Source of the DNA: Gemmataceae bacterium
Lineage (GTDB): Bacteria > Planctomycetota > Planctomycetia > Gemmatales > Gemmataceae
DNA: 64,000 nt
Reading direction: 5' to 3'
Assembly: GCA_025055795.1 (NCBI GenBank)
Contig: JANWVV010000016.1
Location: forward strand, 1 to 64,000
Shown: positions 8,727 to 18,093 of the stretch, piece by piece
Layout of the letters: each line of letters opens with the position of its first letter
Numbering within the stretch: the stretch's first letter is position 1
Notes under the pieces: generated by a model
The model's input: the letters and a program-made list of their open reading frames with translations, nothing else
Database searches by the model: none
Told to the model about the DNA's origin: nothing
Program-made: the position numbers and the translations under genes

Positions 8727-9485
8727 ATGAATCTGGCAGAGATGACGTGGCCGGCGATTACCGGTTTACCCCGTAAAACGCCGGTGGTTTTTCCGATAGC
8801 CGCTCTGGAGCAGCACGGTCGGCACTTGCCTGTCATCACCGATGCTTTGCTGCTCGGCGAGGTGGTGCGTCGGGTGGAGCAACTGCCGACAGGACAGCGT
8901 TGCCTGTTTGCGCCTGTATTATGGCTGGGGAATTCGCACCATCACCTGGACTTTCCCGGCACCCTGTCGCTGCAGGGGAGCCATTACCTGCAGGTGCTTC
9001 AGGATCTGGCCCGCTGTTTCATCGACCATGGTTTTTCCCGGCTGGTATTTCTCAATGGCCACGGGGGCAACATTGTGCCGGCCCAACACGCCCTGTTCGA
9101 ATTGAAGCAGGACTTCCGGGATTATCGGGAGCTGCTGCTGCTTTCGCTGACATACTGGGAAGCCGGGGGAGATCCTAGCGGTGTGATTCCGGGATTGGTC
9201 CAGCGTCAGATGGGACACGCCTGCGAGTGGGAAACCTCAATGGTCCTGCGGCTGGCTCCCCAGTGGGTGGTGGGGGACATCAGTCAGTTGCCGGAGGTGC
9301 CCTTCGGAACGGGATTTGCTCCCGGGCATCGAGCGTGGGTGATGCCCGAGCGGAGTGAACCTGGTCACATCGGCGTGCCCGCGGCGGCCACGGCAGAGAA
9401 AGGAGAAGCTCTGCTCAACTTTTTCGCACATGCTGTGGCGGATTTCCTCGACAAGGTGGCTAGCTGGGACGGCTCCTGGAGCTGA
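8727..9485 (+). CDS. Creatininase-family amidohydrolase
   Basis: I start at the ATG at 8727 (252 residues), which has AGGAAA about 6-10 bases upstream; the frame extends 14 codons further without support. Family motifs are AALEQHGRHLP, TDALLL, NSHHHLDFPGT, FLNGHGGN and HACEWETSM. Together they supply the metal-binding Glu, Asp and His residues of creatininase-type enzymes. Members hydrolyse creatinine, or related amides in cofactor biosynthesis (for example mycofactocin MftE and formamide hydrolases of deazaflavin synthesis). No such pathway genes are nearby, so the substrate stays open. Confidence 0.88.
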   Translation: MNLAEMTWPAITGLPRKTPVVFPIAALEQHGRHLPVITDALLLGEVVRRVEQLPTGQRCLFAPVLWLGNSHHHLDFPGTLSLQGSHYLQVLQDLARCFIDHGFSRLVFLNGHGGNIVPAQHALFELKQDFRDYRELLLLSLTYWEAGGDPSGVIPGLVQRQMGHACEWETSMVLRLAPQWVVGDISQLPEVPFGTGFAPGHRAWVMPERSEPGHIGVPAAATAEKGEALLNFFAHAVADFLDKVASWDGSWS

Positions 9486-9686
9486 CCCGAATACCAGCCG
9501 GCGGGACCGACCTGAACGGAAAAGTGGCTTAAACAGGGACCGGGTGCTGAGCTGACCTGCCTGTATCCCGCCGAGTCGCCAGCAATGAGACGATGGTAAT
9601 TGTTTACCGTCGGACAACACCAAACCGTAGGATCACTCCGAAGCCCCTTGGGAGAAAGATGAGTTTTGCAACAGGGAACCACCATT

Positions 9687-10994
9687 ATGGAAGCCGCCAC
9701 AGCAGGTCGTGCAAGCTGGCGCTGGTGGGTATGTGGAACGTTGCTTTTAGCGACGTTACTGAACTACATGGACCGTCAGGCTTTGCCTCAGACGGCTACC
9801 GAACTGAAGCAGGCATACGGTTTGAGCGATGCCCGGTATGGACGTGTCGAGCGGAACTTCAGTTGGGCGTTTGCTGTGGGTTCAATTCTGTTCGGCTGGC
9901 TGGCCGATCGTTACGGTCCCCGGCTGCTGTATCCTCTGGTGCTGACGGGCTGGTCGATCGCAGGGCTGGCCACGCCGCTGCTAGCCTGGGAGGAATGGAC
10001 AGCCTGGCTAGCCGACCCTCAGGATCCTAGCAGCGGTGCATTCCGCTGGTTGTTGCTGTGCCGAACACTATTAGGATTGTTTGAAGCTGGGCACTGGCCC
10101 TGTGCCTTGATCACAGTGCGACACATCCTGACGGACCGTGATCGGCCCTTGGGCAACGGCATATTGCAGTCGGGGGCATCGTTGGGGGCCATTCTTATTC
10201 CGATCTATGTCTTAGCGATCCGTCACGCCGGCGGCGATTGGCCCTGGGTTTTCTGGACAATCGGTGCAGCGGGGCTGGCTTGGGTACCTCTGTGGCTGAT
10301 GCTGATGGGTCGCCGGCATCTTGCCACCTGGGGCAGTGCTCCGGAGGCCGCAGGTAACCCGCACCGTGACAGCAAGGGCGAAGGTGGTCGGTCGCTCGGA
10401 CTGCCCTGGCTGCTTCCATTGTTGGTCCTGGCGGTCACGGTAAGCTGTTTGAACGTCAGTTGGCAGTTTTTGCGGGCGTGGTTGCCCAAATATTTGAAGG
10501 AGGCCCAGCATTTTTCAGCCGATGCGGCCGATTTGGCCGTCGCGGGGTATTATCTGGCCGCCGACGGGGGATGTTTGCTGGCGGGGGTGGTGGTACGCCT
10601 GCTGACCGCTCACGGTTGGACCGTGGCCGCAGCCCGTCGGCTCGGCTTTGTCCTGTTCACCCTGATGACGCTCCTGGCCGTGGCCACCCGCTGGACGAGC
10701 GGCGGGTGGCTGACCGTTACCCTGCTGTGGCTGGCCGGGGCCGGCATCCTGGGATTGCATCCTTTCTACTACGCCCTGGTTCAGGAGTTGCCACAGAAGT
10801 ACCTCGGGGTGCTGTCCGGATTATTAGCAGCCGCTGCCTGGTTTATTGCCGGTGCGGTGCAGCAACACTTGGGAACAATCATTGACCGCACAGGCAGTTA
10901 CAACCTGGGACTAACTATTGCGGGTGCAGCGCCCATGATAGCAGCCTTGGCCGTTGTCTTTCTGTGGCGTCCACCACGGACACCGGCCCCATGA
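9687..10994 (+). CDS. MFS transporter, anion:cation symporter-like
   Basis: The 435-residue protein has about twelve hydrophobic segments. It shows LLNYMDRQALPQTATELK near the N-terminus and FGWLADRYGPR in the loop between helices 2 and 3, both typical of ACS-type major facilitators (hexuronate/galactonate/phthalate transporter-like). The ATG at 9687 is chosen; a TTG at 9666 in the same frame has a better-spaced GGAG and is the alternative start. It lies 201 bases after the creatininase-family gene in the same direction, so joint expression is possible. The transported compound cannot be told from sequence. Confidence 0.85.
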   Translation: MEAATAGRASWRWWVCGTLLLATLLNYMDRQALPQTATELKQAYGLSDARYGRVERNFSWAFAVGSILFGWLADRYGPRLLYPLVLTGWSIAGLATPLLAWEEWTAWLADPQDPSSGAFRWLLLCRTLLGLFEAGHWPCALITVRHILTDRDRPLGNGILQSGASLGAILIPIYVLAIRHAGGDWPWVFWTIGAAGLAWVPLWLMLMGRRHLATWGSAPEAAGNPHRDSKGEGGRSLGLPWLLPLLVLAVTVSCLNVSWQFLRAWLPKYLKEAQHFSADAADLAVAGYYLAADGGCLLAGVVVRLLTAHGWTVAAARRLGFVLFTLMTLLAVATRWTSGGWLTVTLLWLAGAGILGLHPFYYALVQELPQKYLGVLSGLLAAAAWFIAGAVQQHLGTIIDRTGSYNLGLTIAGAAPMIAALAVVFLWRPPRTPAP

Positions 10995-11251
10995 AGACAT
11001 CTCCCAGCGGAAGTTCCAGCCGCCTCAATAAGTTATTAACTACAGTTGCCGATTTTGCTCATTCGAGGCGCGTTGATCATCTCCAGGTCAGAGAAACGCG
11101 GAGCCGAACCGTAAGGACAGGCAGCAACGTAACCACCTGTAGAATGAAACACAAGCAAGCTCCCATGGTTCAGCGGCGAGACATGGTTGCAGCCGGATAG
11201 CCGAGCCAAGGGGCTAAGCCGTCCGACATCCCTGGTGCAGGAGTTGTGGCT

Positions 11252-12187
11252 ATGTCAGTTGATGTATCCACATCTTCATTGCATTCCCCCGACGAGCGCC
11301 GGCGGATGCTGCAGGTGCTGGTACCGGCGGGGGTTATTGCGGCGGTTATTTTGGTGGCGGCGGTGGTGGTAGGTCTGTACGGACCCAGCGGCCCGACCAT
11401 GTCGGACGGCTCCAATGGCGGTTTGATCGACCCTGATCTGAAAGAGGTAGTGGCCGGGGTCAAGGTCCGTGACCTCAAGGAGGGTGAGGGGTCGCCGCCG
11501 GCGCAGATCGGGGCCCGTATCCGCGTGCACTACAAAGGCTGGCTAGCCGATGGAACCGTCTTCGATAGCACTGAAGGCCGGGCCCCTTTCGTTTGTAACC
11601 TCAAGCCCGGTGTGGATGGAGTTATCCTCGGTTGGGTATACGGCATTCAGGGCATGCGGCCCGGCGGCATTCGCAAGCTGGTCATCTCGCCGGACAAAGG
11701 GTACGGCAATCAGGGAACCGAGCGGATTCCGCCTAACAGCTTCCTGATCTTCGAAGTGCATTTGCTCGAAATTCTGCCTTCGGGCAGTCCCAACCAGGGA
11801 CCTGGCCGGCCCATGTCGGACGGCTCCGATGGCGGCACCGAAGACCTGCAACTGACGCACATCGGCGATGGTGTGCGTATCCGTGACCTGAAAGTTGGCG
11901 AAGGCAACCCGGTGGAGCCGGGGGCCACCATCGTAGCTCACTACAAAGGCTGGCTGCCCGATGGCACCGTCTTCGATGACAGCCGCTCCCGCAATCGTGG
12001 CATGCCCATGACCATTGAACTAGATAACATGATCGCTGGCTGGCGTAAAGGAATTGTGGGCATGAAGCCCGGCGGCATCCGCAAGCTAGTTATCCCGCCG
12101 GACATGGCCTACGGATCCCAAGGTCGCGGCGACATTCCTCCGAACGCCACCCTGATCTTTGAAGTCGAGTTGATCTCGGTGAAATAA
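11252..12187 (+). CDS. Membrane-anchored tandem FKBP-type peptidyl-prolyl isomerase
   Basis: The ATG at 11252 has AGGAG 8 bases upstream; an in-frame GTG two codons earlier is less likely. One membrane segment (about residues 22-46, VLVPAGVIAAVILVAAVVVG) anchors the protein. Two FKBP domains follow at about residues 70-175 and 205-311. Each has V-HYKGWLxDGTVFD, a PGGIRKLVI(P/S)PDxxYG segment and the closing IPPNxxLIFEVxLL strand. The two linkers both contain MSDGS(N/D)GG, showing that the whole unit duplicated. It should fold proline-containing proteins outside the cytoplasmic membrane. Length and architecture are unusual only in the tandem arrangement. Confidence 0.93.
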   Translation: MSVDVSTSSLHSPDERRRMLQVLVPAGVIAAVILVAAVVVGLYGPSGPTMSDGSNGGLIDPDLKEVVAGVKVRDLKEGEGSPPAQIGARIRVHYKGWLADGTVFDSTEGRAPFVCNLKPGVDGVILGWVYGIQGMRPGGIRKLVISPDKGYGNQGTERIPPNSFLIFEVHLLEILPSGSPNQGPGRPMSDGSDGGTEDLQLTHIGDGVRIRDLKVGEGNPVEPGATIVAHYKGWLPDGTVFDDSRSRNRGMPMTIELDNMIAGWRKGIVGMKPGGIRKLVIPPDMAYGSQGRGDIPPNATLIFEVELISVK

Positions 12188-12283
12188 CGCACACGACCAC
12201 CACCGGGCCCTATCGGACTGATAGCATATCCGCGTTTGCCCGCATAAATGCAGGTCAGACAAGCTGATCCCGGATGCCTTAGG

Positions 12284-12322
12284 AATCGGTGCGGGGCGAA
12301 AGTCAACCAACCCGCACCGATT
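12284..12322. terminator. Hairpin between convergent genes
   Basis: Bases 12284-12295 (aatcggtgcggg) pair perfectly with 12311-12322 (cccgcaccgatt) across a 15-base loop. The position between two convergent 3' ends suits a bidirectional terminator. There is no T-run on either side, so it is not a classical intrinsic terminator. Confidence 0.5.
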
Positions 12323-12470
12323 GTCACCACAGGCAAAAGCCAAACCAGCCTGCAAGTTGGTTGGTAGTTGGCATGGCCCCGCAACAACCGGAAAACCCAA
12401 CACACATCTCCTCAGCGAACTATTAGTGTTTCTGATTCGTCACGTCGGTCGTACCCCCGGTTGATGGAGT

Positions 12471-12504
12471 CTTCAGAATGTTCAGGGGCTTCAGAATGTT
12501 CAGG
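12471..12504. repeat. 18-bp direct repeat downstream of the thioredoxin-like gene
   Basis: cttcagaatgttcagg occurs at 12471 and again at 12489, a period of 18 bp. Read on the minus strand in the frame of the upstream gene it encodes LNILKP followed by LNILK. Confidence 0.8.
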
Positions 12505-12602
12505 CTGGGGCCCATACTTTCACAAGTGAAGTACCATCGGCACACGGGATCTGCCGATGGATAAGCACATGGGTAAGTGAACGTTGGGTAGCCTGCGAGC
12601 GG

Positions 12603-13331
12603 TTAGCGTCGATAGCAAGTACCGTTAGGGCAGGAAGTGCTGGGTACGACGTAATAACTTCGGCGCCCCCATCGGCCAAAGGCGGGTGCTACGGCAGAGG
12701 TGGTCGAGCAGGTACCGCCACTGCAAGTAGACCCTACCACTGGGGAGCTAGCGGTACCACTACACGGAACCACCGAGGTAGTCGAGGAGGCACTACCGCT
12801 ACAAGCGGTGCAGGAAGCGGCTGACCCATGGCTGCCGGAAGAACAACTGGCACAATTGCCGGTGCTGGCAGAGGCTGTCGGGCTGACAGTGCCGCTGTAG
12901 ACCGTCGTGTGCGGACTACCAGCGTTAGCACATTGCTGCAAGCGAGGCAGCAACTGGTCTAGTTGCCACGGGCCACTGTGCCGGAAGGCCTGCCACTGCC
13001 CGCCCGGGCTGCTGATGACAACTCCCTCTTCCAGTTCGAACAGTTCGGCCCACTGACGTCCCTGGGCGTTGTTCCGACTGATCTCGACCACGACGTATCG
13101 CTCCCGCAGCAATTGTCCAACCTCGGGTGGCACCGTCGGGGCACGGAACCGCTCCCGCAAGGGGGCAGCACTGGTGCCGATGAACACCGCCACCGGTTTT
13201 TTGGTCCGACCGGCCTCCGCCAAGGCCTGGGCATAGTCCGTGAACACGGGCGGCTCAGTGGGCAGTGCTTCGTTACCCACGCTGGCCAACCCTCCCACCA
13301 GGGCCAGAATCGCTACCGTTGCGGTCGTCAT
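12603..13331 (-). CDS. Exported thioredoxin-like protein with Cys/Ser-rich tail
   Basis: I start at the ATG at 13331 (242 residues), which has GGAGGAG 7 bases upstream. A signal peptide (residues 1-22) precedes a segment resembling the planctomycete secreted thioredoxin-like fold: AQALAEAGRTKKPVAVFIG, then RYVVVEISRNNAQG. It lacks the CxxC active site, since the expected place reads TSAAPLRERF. From about residue 150 the protein is Ser/Thr/Gly-rich with about a dozen Cys residues in short motifs (CASC, CTAC, CSGGTC, CPNGTC). It ends with a Tyr/Arg-rich tail. A redox role is doubtful without the active site; a wall- or matrix-associated, disulfide-linked tail is possible. The frame stays open after the stop. 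Confidence 0.72.
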   Translation of the reverse strand: MTTATVAILALVGGLASVGNEALPTEPPVFTDYAQALAEAGRTKKPVAVFIGTSAAPLRERFRAPTVPPEVGQLLRERYVVVEISRNNAQGRQWAELFELEEGVVISSPGGQWQAFRHSGPWQLDQLLPRLQQCANAGSPHTTVYSGTVSPTASASTGNCASCSSGSHGSAASCTACSGSASSTTSVVPCSGTASSPVVGSTCSGGTCSTTSAVAPAFGRWGRRSYYVVPSTSCPNGTCYRR

Positions 13332-13874
13332 AAGCGGCTCCTCCATGCAAGTCCAATCTTTGATCACCCACTACCACCGCAGTAGCAGGAGACTCATTTT
13401 TTATACGAAAATGGACGATATTGCCAGGAAAAAATCATGAGATGTGGATAAATTCGTAGATAATTGTCGTCAACACCAAGTAATTGTTGTCGTTTTTGCC
13501 ATCGATTGTTCAATTTCTGTGCGCACAGCTCTACAGAAGGCTAGAGAAAATAGCCAATAAGCAGGTTCTGGCGTTACTGGTCAAAATGGAAAAATTTGGG
13601 GTGAGTGGGCAAAACGTGCCTTTTCGGGAAAACGCATCTACTTTTGACGTAGCGAAACGTCCTTTCTGCGAGCCATCTCCGTCGTCCTCGTAGAAGAGAG
13701 GATCGCTCGGATAGCAGGCTATATACAGACCTCCCGGCTTGGGCCAAATTGGCATCATCAATCCAAGCAGGTATCGGCAGGGTAGCAGGACCCCAGGACG
13801 ACAGGGTAACTAGCTGATAGTCTATGTCAGTCTCTTTGGGCTGAAGCGTGTGGGTGGGGCCTTATGATATTGGC
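13332..13874. other. Divergent intergenic region, no gene seen
   Basis: It lies between the thioredoxin-like gene (minus) and the RlmI-like gene (plus). The part at 13380-13600 is AT-rich and probably carries promoters. A 76-codon minus-strand frame at 13531-13761 has no ribosome site and no family resemblance, so I do not call it. Confidence 0.5.
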
Positions 13875-15056
13875 ATGAACCAGACAAGTGGGGATACGCT
13901 GCCGGTGGTCCGCTTGAAGATAGAGCGGCAGACTTCCCATCCTTGGATATTCCAGCGGGCGTTGGCCAAACCGGCTCCGCGGTTGGCACCGGGAACTTTG
14001 GTGGAGGTGGTCGACGCGGCGGGCCGTTGGGTGGGCCGCGGGTTTTATAACCGTCATGCCCGCATCGGCGTGCGGTTGCTAACCAGCCGCCCCGAAGAAG
14101 TGGTCGACGCGACGTTTTTTGCCCAACGGATCCGAGCGGCCGTCGCCTTTCGTCGTCACGTCTTGCGCCTGGACGCGGTGACGAACGCCTACCGCCTGGT
14201 CCATGCAGAGGGGGACGGTCTGAGTGGACTGGTGGCCGACCGTTTCGGGCCTGTGATCGTACTGGAATTTTTTGCTGCCGGGATGTATCGCTACCGTCAG
14301 TGGTTGCTGGCAGCATTGCAAACCGAGTTTCCCGACGCCCGGTTCTACTACTTTGCGGAAGAACACGTGGCCAAGCAAGAATCGTTTGATTGCCGCTCGC
14401 CGGAGCCTCCTGAACCGGTGGTTATTACTGAGCATGGTGTCCGGTTCCGCGTTGTCCCGGGCAGTCGACACAAAACCGGTTTTTTTGTCGACCAGCGGGA
14501 CAATCGCTTGCGGCTCAGTCAATGGTGCACCGGCAAGCGGGTGCTGGATTTGTGTTGCAATAGCGGTGGCTTTGCCCTGTATGCCAAGGTGAAGGGTCAG
14601 GCCAAGGAAGTTGTGGGTGTCGACATCGATGAGGAAGCTCTAGCCCTGGCCAGAGTCAATGCCGGTCTCAATCAGGTCCAGATCCGCTGGGTCCAGGCGG
14701 ATCTGTTCACCTGGTTGCGGGACATAGCTCCCAGTGGTCAGCGCTACGACGTTGTTGTCCTGGATCCGGCTCGCCTGACCCGGGATCCGGAGGGTATTAC
14801 CGCCGCCCTCAAAAAGTATTGCGACATGAACCGACTGGCGATGCAAGTAACCGCTCCCGGTGGCATTCTCCTGAGCTGCTCCTGTACCGGTTTGGTCAAG
14901 GAAGAGGCCTTTCTGGAGTCGCTGCGTCGGGCAGCCTGGCAGGCCGGTCGGACGCTCCAGGTGTTTCACATCAGTGGTGCCGGACCGGATCACCCCTTTC
15001 TGCTCAACGTACCCGAGGGCCGGTATCTGAAAGCCGTCTATGCCCGCGTATGGTGA
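13875..15056 (+). CDS. rlmI: RlmI-like 23S rRNA (cytosine-5) methyltransferase
   Basis: The protein of about 393 residues has an N-terminal PUA-like region (RQTSHPWIFQRAL, LVEVVDAAGRWVGRGFYN) and then a class I SAM methyltransferase. Motifs are TGFFVDQRDNR, VLDLCCNSGGFALYA (SAM loop), VVGVDIDEEAL, VVLDPARLTRD and LLSCSCTG. The last two correspond to motif IV and the catalytic Cys region of RlmI/RlmL-type m5C or related enzymes. RlmI methylates C1962 of 23S rRNA in E. coli. The start is uncertain: the ATG at 13875 and a GTG at 13848 both lack a strong ribosome site. It is alone on its strand for 400 bases either side. Confidence 0.85.
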   Translation: MNQTSGDTLPVVRLKIERQTSHPWIFQRALAKPAPRLAPGTLVEVVDAAGRWVGRGFYNRHARIGVRLLTSRPEEVVDATFFAQRIRAAVAFRRHVLRLDAVTNAYRLVHAEGDGLSGLVADRFGPVIVLEFFAAGMYRYRQWLLAALQTEFPDARFYYFAEEHVAKQESFDCRSPEPPEPVVITEHGVRFRVVPGSRHKTGFFVDQRDNRLRLSQWCTGKRVLDLCCNSGGFALYAKVKGQAKEVVGVDIDEEALALARVNAGLNQVQIRWVQADLFTWLRDIAPSGQRYDVVVLDPARLTRDPEGITAALKKYCDMNRLAMQVTAPGGILLSCSCTGLVKEEAFLESLRRAAWQAGRTLQVFHISGAGPDHPFLLNVPEGRYLKAVYARVW

Positions 15057-15477
15057 AAAATTCGCAATAATCGACAAAGGGACTCTGGGTCGGGAATCCA
15101 ACCCACACCTGTCGCATGGTTCACAAACGTAGGAAGAGCGGCCCCGCGTAGAGCGACCTGTGATGAGTGCGACAGGCCAAAATATTTTTGTTTTTAACGG
15201 CAAAACCCCGGTAGTGAGGCTTTGTTGCGACCAACCCCAAACCGGTAAAAGACCCAAGCCCCACGCTCGTCTGTGTGAGCAACCCTCTCAGCGGACAGGT
15301 ATTGGGAGTCCGCATGACCAAGTACCTGGTAAGGTCAGGGAGTCATCCCCAGCCGAGCATCCGTAACACAGGTCGAAAGATAGCAACGACACTGTGGGAG
15401 TGCGGCTTGAAATGCGGACAGCAAAAGCCGATTATCTTGTACGCTAACAGGGGCATGGAAGAAAAAGGAGGCAGGTG
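15057..15477. other. Intergenic region, no gene seen
   Basis: This lies between two plus-strand genes and likely contains the malQ promoter. I looked for tRNA cloverleaves and saw none. A T-rich stretch at about 15180-15198 lies well after the rlmI stop and has no obvious stem before it. Confidence 0.5.
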
Positions 15478-16980
15478 ATGAGCGTGCCTGTCTGGCCGCG
15501 TTCTAGTGGTGTATTGCTGCATCCGAGTAGTCTGCCGGGGCCTTTCGGCATTGGCGATATGGGGCCGGTGGCCTATCGCTGGGTGGAAACCCTGGCAGCC
15601 ATGAAACAACGCTGGTGGCAGATCTTGCCCCTGACCCCCACGGGGCTAGGCGATTCCCCTTATCAGACCTTTTCGGCCTTCGCCGGCGAAATCAAGCTAC
15701 TCAGTCCGGAACTGCTGGAACAGGAAGGGCTGGTCCACAGTAGCTTCTGGAGCGGTGTGCATCTGCCGGAGGAGGCAGTCGACTATCCACGGGTCCATGC
15801 TTTCAAATTGGCTCTATTGCGGGAGGCCTGGGGGAATTTTCGTGCCGGTCGTGCATCCCATCTACGGGAGGACTTCGCTGCCTACTGTGCGCGGGAAGCC
15901 GACTGGCTGGATGACTACGCCCTGTTCAACGCCATTCGGGACGCACTAGGCGGTCTGTCGCTTACGCAGTGGCCAGTAGAGCTGCGTCAGCGCGACCCGG
16001 CCGCCCTGGCCCATGCCCGTCAGGTCTACGCCGAAAGCATTGGGCTGTATCAGTTCGGTCAGTTTTTGTTCGATCGCCAGTGGTCGGCCCTCCGCCGCTA
16101 TGCGGAAAAGCAGGGTGTTCGCATCCTGGGTGATATCCCCATTTTCGTAGCCTTGGACTCTGCCGACGTATGGGCCCATCCGGAACTGTTCCTGCTGGAC
16201 GACGAATTGCGCCCTGTGGTTGTAGCGGGTGTGCCACCGGATTACTTCAGTGCCGATGGTCAGAACTGGGGCACTCCCATCTACAATTGGTCCCGACTGG
16301 CTGCCCAGGGGTACGCCTGGTGGATCGCCCGCGTGCGTCGGCAATTGACCCAAGTCGACCTGTTACGGCTCGATCACTTCCGGGGCTTTGTGCAGGCCTG
16401 GCACATTCCGGCAGGCGAAACAACGGCCCGCAACGGCCGCTGGGTCGATGGCCCTGGTCTGGCTTTGTTCGACGCCCTCCGTCAAGCATTAGGCCATCTA
16501 CCTTTTTTTGCCGAAGATCTGGGTTACATCACCCCCGACGTGCACGCCTTGCGCGACCAATTGGGCCTGGCCGGCATGCGTGTGCTGCAGTTTGCTCTCA
16601 ATGGGCCGGACGACCTGCACTGGCCCCACAACTTCGAACGCAACTGCTTCTGCTACACAGGCACCCACGACAACGAAACCATCGTCGGTTGGTACCACAA
16701 CCTGACACCCCATCAACGCAACTACCTGGAAAAGACCCTGGGCAAGCGACTGGAGGATCCCGCCTGGGACATGATCCGACTTGCCTGGTCCTCCGTGGCC
16801 GTCGTCGCGATTGCCCCCCTTCAGGATCTGTTACGCCTGGGCAACGAGGCCCGCATGAACACCCCCTCTACCAGCCAGGGCAACTGGCGCTGGCGGGTGC
16901 GTCAGGAACAGCTCACCCCGGAAATGGTCGATCGCCTGGCCGAATGGACTTGGCTCTACAACCGCGTTGTTACCCCTTGA
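15478..16980 (+). CDS. malQ: 4-alpha-glucanotransferase (amylomaltase, GH77)
   Basis: The ATG at 15478 follows AAGGAGG by 6 bases; the preceding GTG is less well placed. The 500-residue protein matches GH77: RSSGVLLHPSSLPGPFGIGD at the start, RWWQILPLTPTG, GDIPIFVALDSADVW, LLRLDHFRGF with the catalytic Asp nucleophile, FFAEDLG with the catalytic Glu, and YTGTHDNETIVGW with the third Asp. It transfers alpha-1,4-glucan segments between maltodextrins and frees glucose, a cytoplasmic step in glycogen or maltodextrin metabolism. Length is normal for the bacterial type. No glycogen genes are adjacent in this window. Confidence 0.96.
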   Translation: MSVPVWPRSSGVLLHPSSLPGPFGIGDMGPVAYRWVETLAAMKQRWWQILPLTPTGLGDSPYQTFSAFAGEIKLLSPELLEQEGLVHSSFWSGVHLPEEAVDYPRVHAFKLALLREAWGNFRAGRASHLREDFAAYCAREADWLDDYALFNAIRDALGGLSLTQWPVELRQRDPAALAHARQVYAESIGLYQFGQFLFDRQWSALRRYAEKQGVRILGDIPIFVALDSADVWAHPELFLLDDELRPVVVAGVPPDYFSADGQNWGTPIYNWSRLAAQGYAWWIARVRRQLTQVDLLRLDHFRGFVQAWHIPAGETTARNGRWVDGPGLALFDALRQALGHLPFFAEDLGYITPDVHALRDQLGLAGMRVLQFALNGPDDLHWPHNFERNCFCYTGTHDNETIVGWYHNLTPHQRNYLEKTLGKRLEDPAWDMIRLAWSSVAVVAIAPLQDLLRLGNEARMNTPSTSQGNWRWRVRQEQLTPEMVDRLAEWTWLYNRVVTP

Positions 16981-17094
16981 AACAGTACCACATACCAGCA
17001 AACTGCTCATCCCTTCGCTTTGCTCCGTCGGCCCTGCTTTGTCCCATCCCCTGTTCAGTGCAGTTCCTATGTTCTAATCGGGAGGCTTGATACT

Positions 17095-18093
17095 ATGGTT
17101 ACGGTGCCGCAATTCCCGTTGCCTCTGTTGCGTTGGTCCTGTCAGACCGTGATGTTGCTGGGTGTGTTGGCCCTGGTGGGCTGTAGTGCGGATGTGGGAT
17201 CCCCACCCAACAGCGGACAAGCAAACATGGCAGAACGCTCGGTCTTCGACGCTCCAAGTGGCGGGTCGCAAGAGGGGCCGCTGCCGAAAAGTCCTCCACC
17301 CGTCGATAAAGCCCCTGCTTCGGACACCCCTTCAGGGGCGGAAGAGACTCCCCCCGACAACAAAAAGATCGCGACTGAGGCTGAACGGAAAATTATCTAT
17401 ACTGCCCACCTCGATGTATACGTCAAGGATCTGGACGCGGCAGTGGCCGAGGTCAATCGGCTGACGGAAAGCCACAAAGGGTACGTTGCCCGATCGGAAG
17501 TCCGCGGGCAGATCGGGCAGCATCGCACGGCAGAATACCTGCTGCGTGTCCCGGTGGACAACTTCGGCGCATTACGCGATGCCTTGTTGCAACTGGGCAC
17601 GGCAGAACGCAACGCCTTGGAATCGCAGGACGTCACCGAGGAATACGTCGACGTCGACGCCCGCCTGCGTATCCTCAAACAAGAAGAGGAAGCGCTCAAT
17701 AAAATGCTCCGCGAGGTGACCAACCGTCAAGATCTGCTGCAAACCCGGCAGAGTTTGCTGGAGGTGCGTAGTCAGATCGAGCGGTTTCAGGGCCGGCTGA
17801 ACCTGCTGCGTCGCTTGTCCGCCTTGGCGACTATCCATTTGAAGCTCCGCGAGGAAATGCATTACAGGCCACCGGTCACCACCGCGGCTCCCACCTACTT
17901 GGAGCGCGTGCAAACCACCTTTGACAATTCCCTCCGAGGCCTGGTACGCTTTCTGGAGCGTTCCTCCCTGACAGCGGTGGCCCTAGTGCCGTGGTTACCC
18001 CTCATTGTGCCGGCCGGAGTGTTCCTGGTTTGGCTGCGTCGTCGCTGGCGGGCCCGCCGCCACCACGACAACAACTCCTTGCCAAGCGTGTGA
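17095..18093 (+). CDS. DUF4349 lipoprotein
   Basis: The ATG at 17095 follows GGGAGG by about 10 bases. Residues 1-30 form a lipoprotein signal with LALVGC as lipobox. A Pro/Ser-rich spacer follows, then the DUF4349 domain (about residues 98-260): RKIIYTAHLDVYVKDLDAA, GYVARSEVR, LRVPVDNFGALRDAL, SQDVTEEYVDVDARL. A long coiled coil comes next (about residues 185-240), then a C-terminal membrane segment (PWLPLIVPAGVFLVWL) and a basic tail. This matches the usual DUF4349 plan. The role is unknown; it is an envelope protein tethered at both ends. Confidence 0.88.
   Translation: MVTVPQFPLPLLRWSCQTVMLLGVLALVGCSADVGSPPNSGQANMAERSVFDAPSGGSQEGPLPKSPPPVDKAPASDTPSGAEETPPDNKKIATEAERKIIYTAHLDVYVKDLDAAVAEVNRLTESHKGYVARSEVRGQIGQHRTAEYLLRVPVDNFGALRDALLQLGTAERNALESQDVTEEYVDVDARLRILKQEEEALNKMLREVTNRQDLLQTRQSLLEVRSQIERFQGRLNLLRRLSALATIHLKLREEMHYRPPVTTAAPTYLERVQTTFDNSLRGLVRFLERSSLTAVALVPWLPLIVPAGVFLVWLRRRWRARRHHDNNSLPSV

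Larger units (their letters stand above)
12188..12602. other. Convergent intergenic region with terminator-like hairpin and open extension frame
   Basis: This region separates the FKBP gene (plus) from the thioredoxin-like gene (minus). It contains a perfect 12-bp inverted repeat at 12284-12322. On the minus strand the reading frame of the thioredoxin-like gene stays open after its TAA for 59 codons, to 12423. That part includes an 18-bp direct repeat. Confidence 0.6.

Noticed and set aside
13531-13761. 76-codon minus-strand frame between divergent genes
   Set aside because: No ribosome site, no conserved motif and unconvincing composition.
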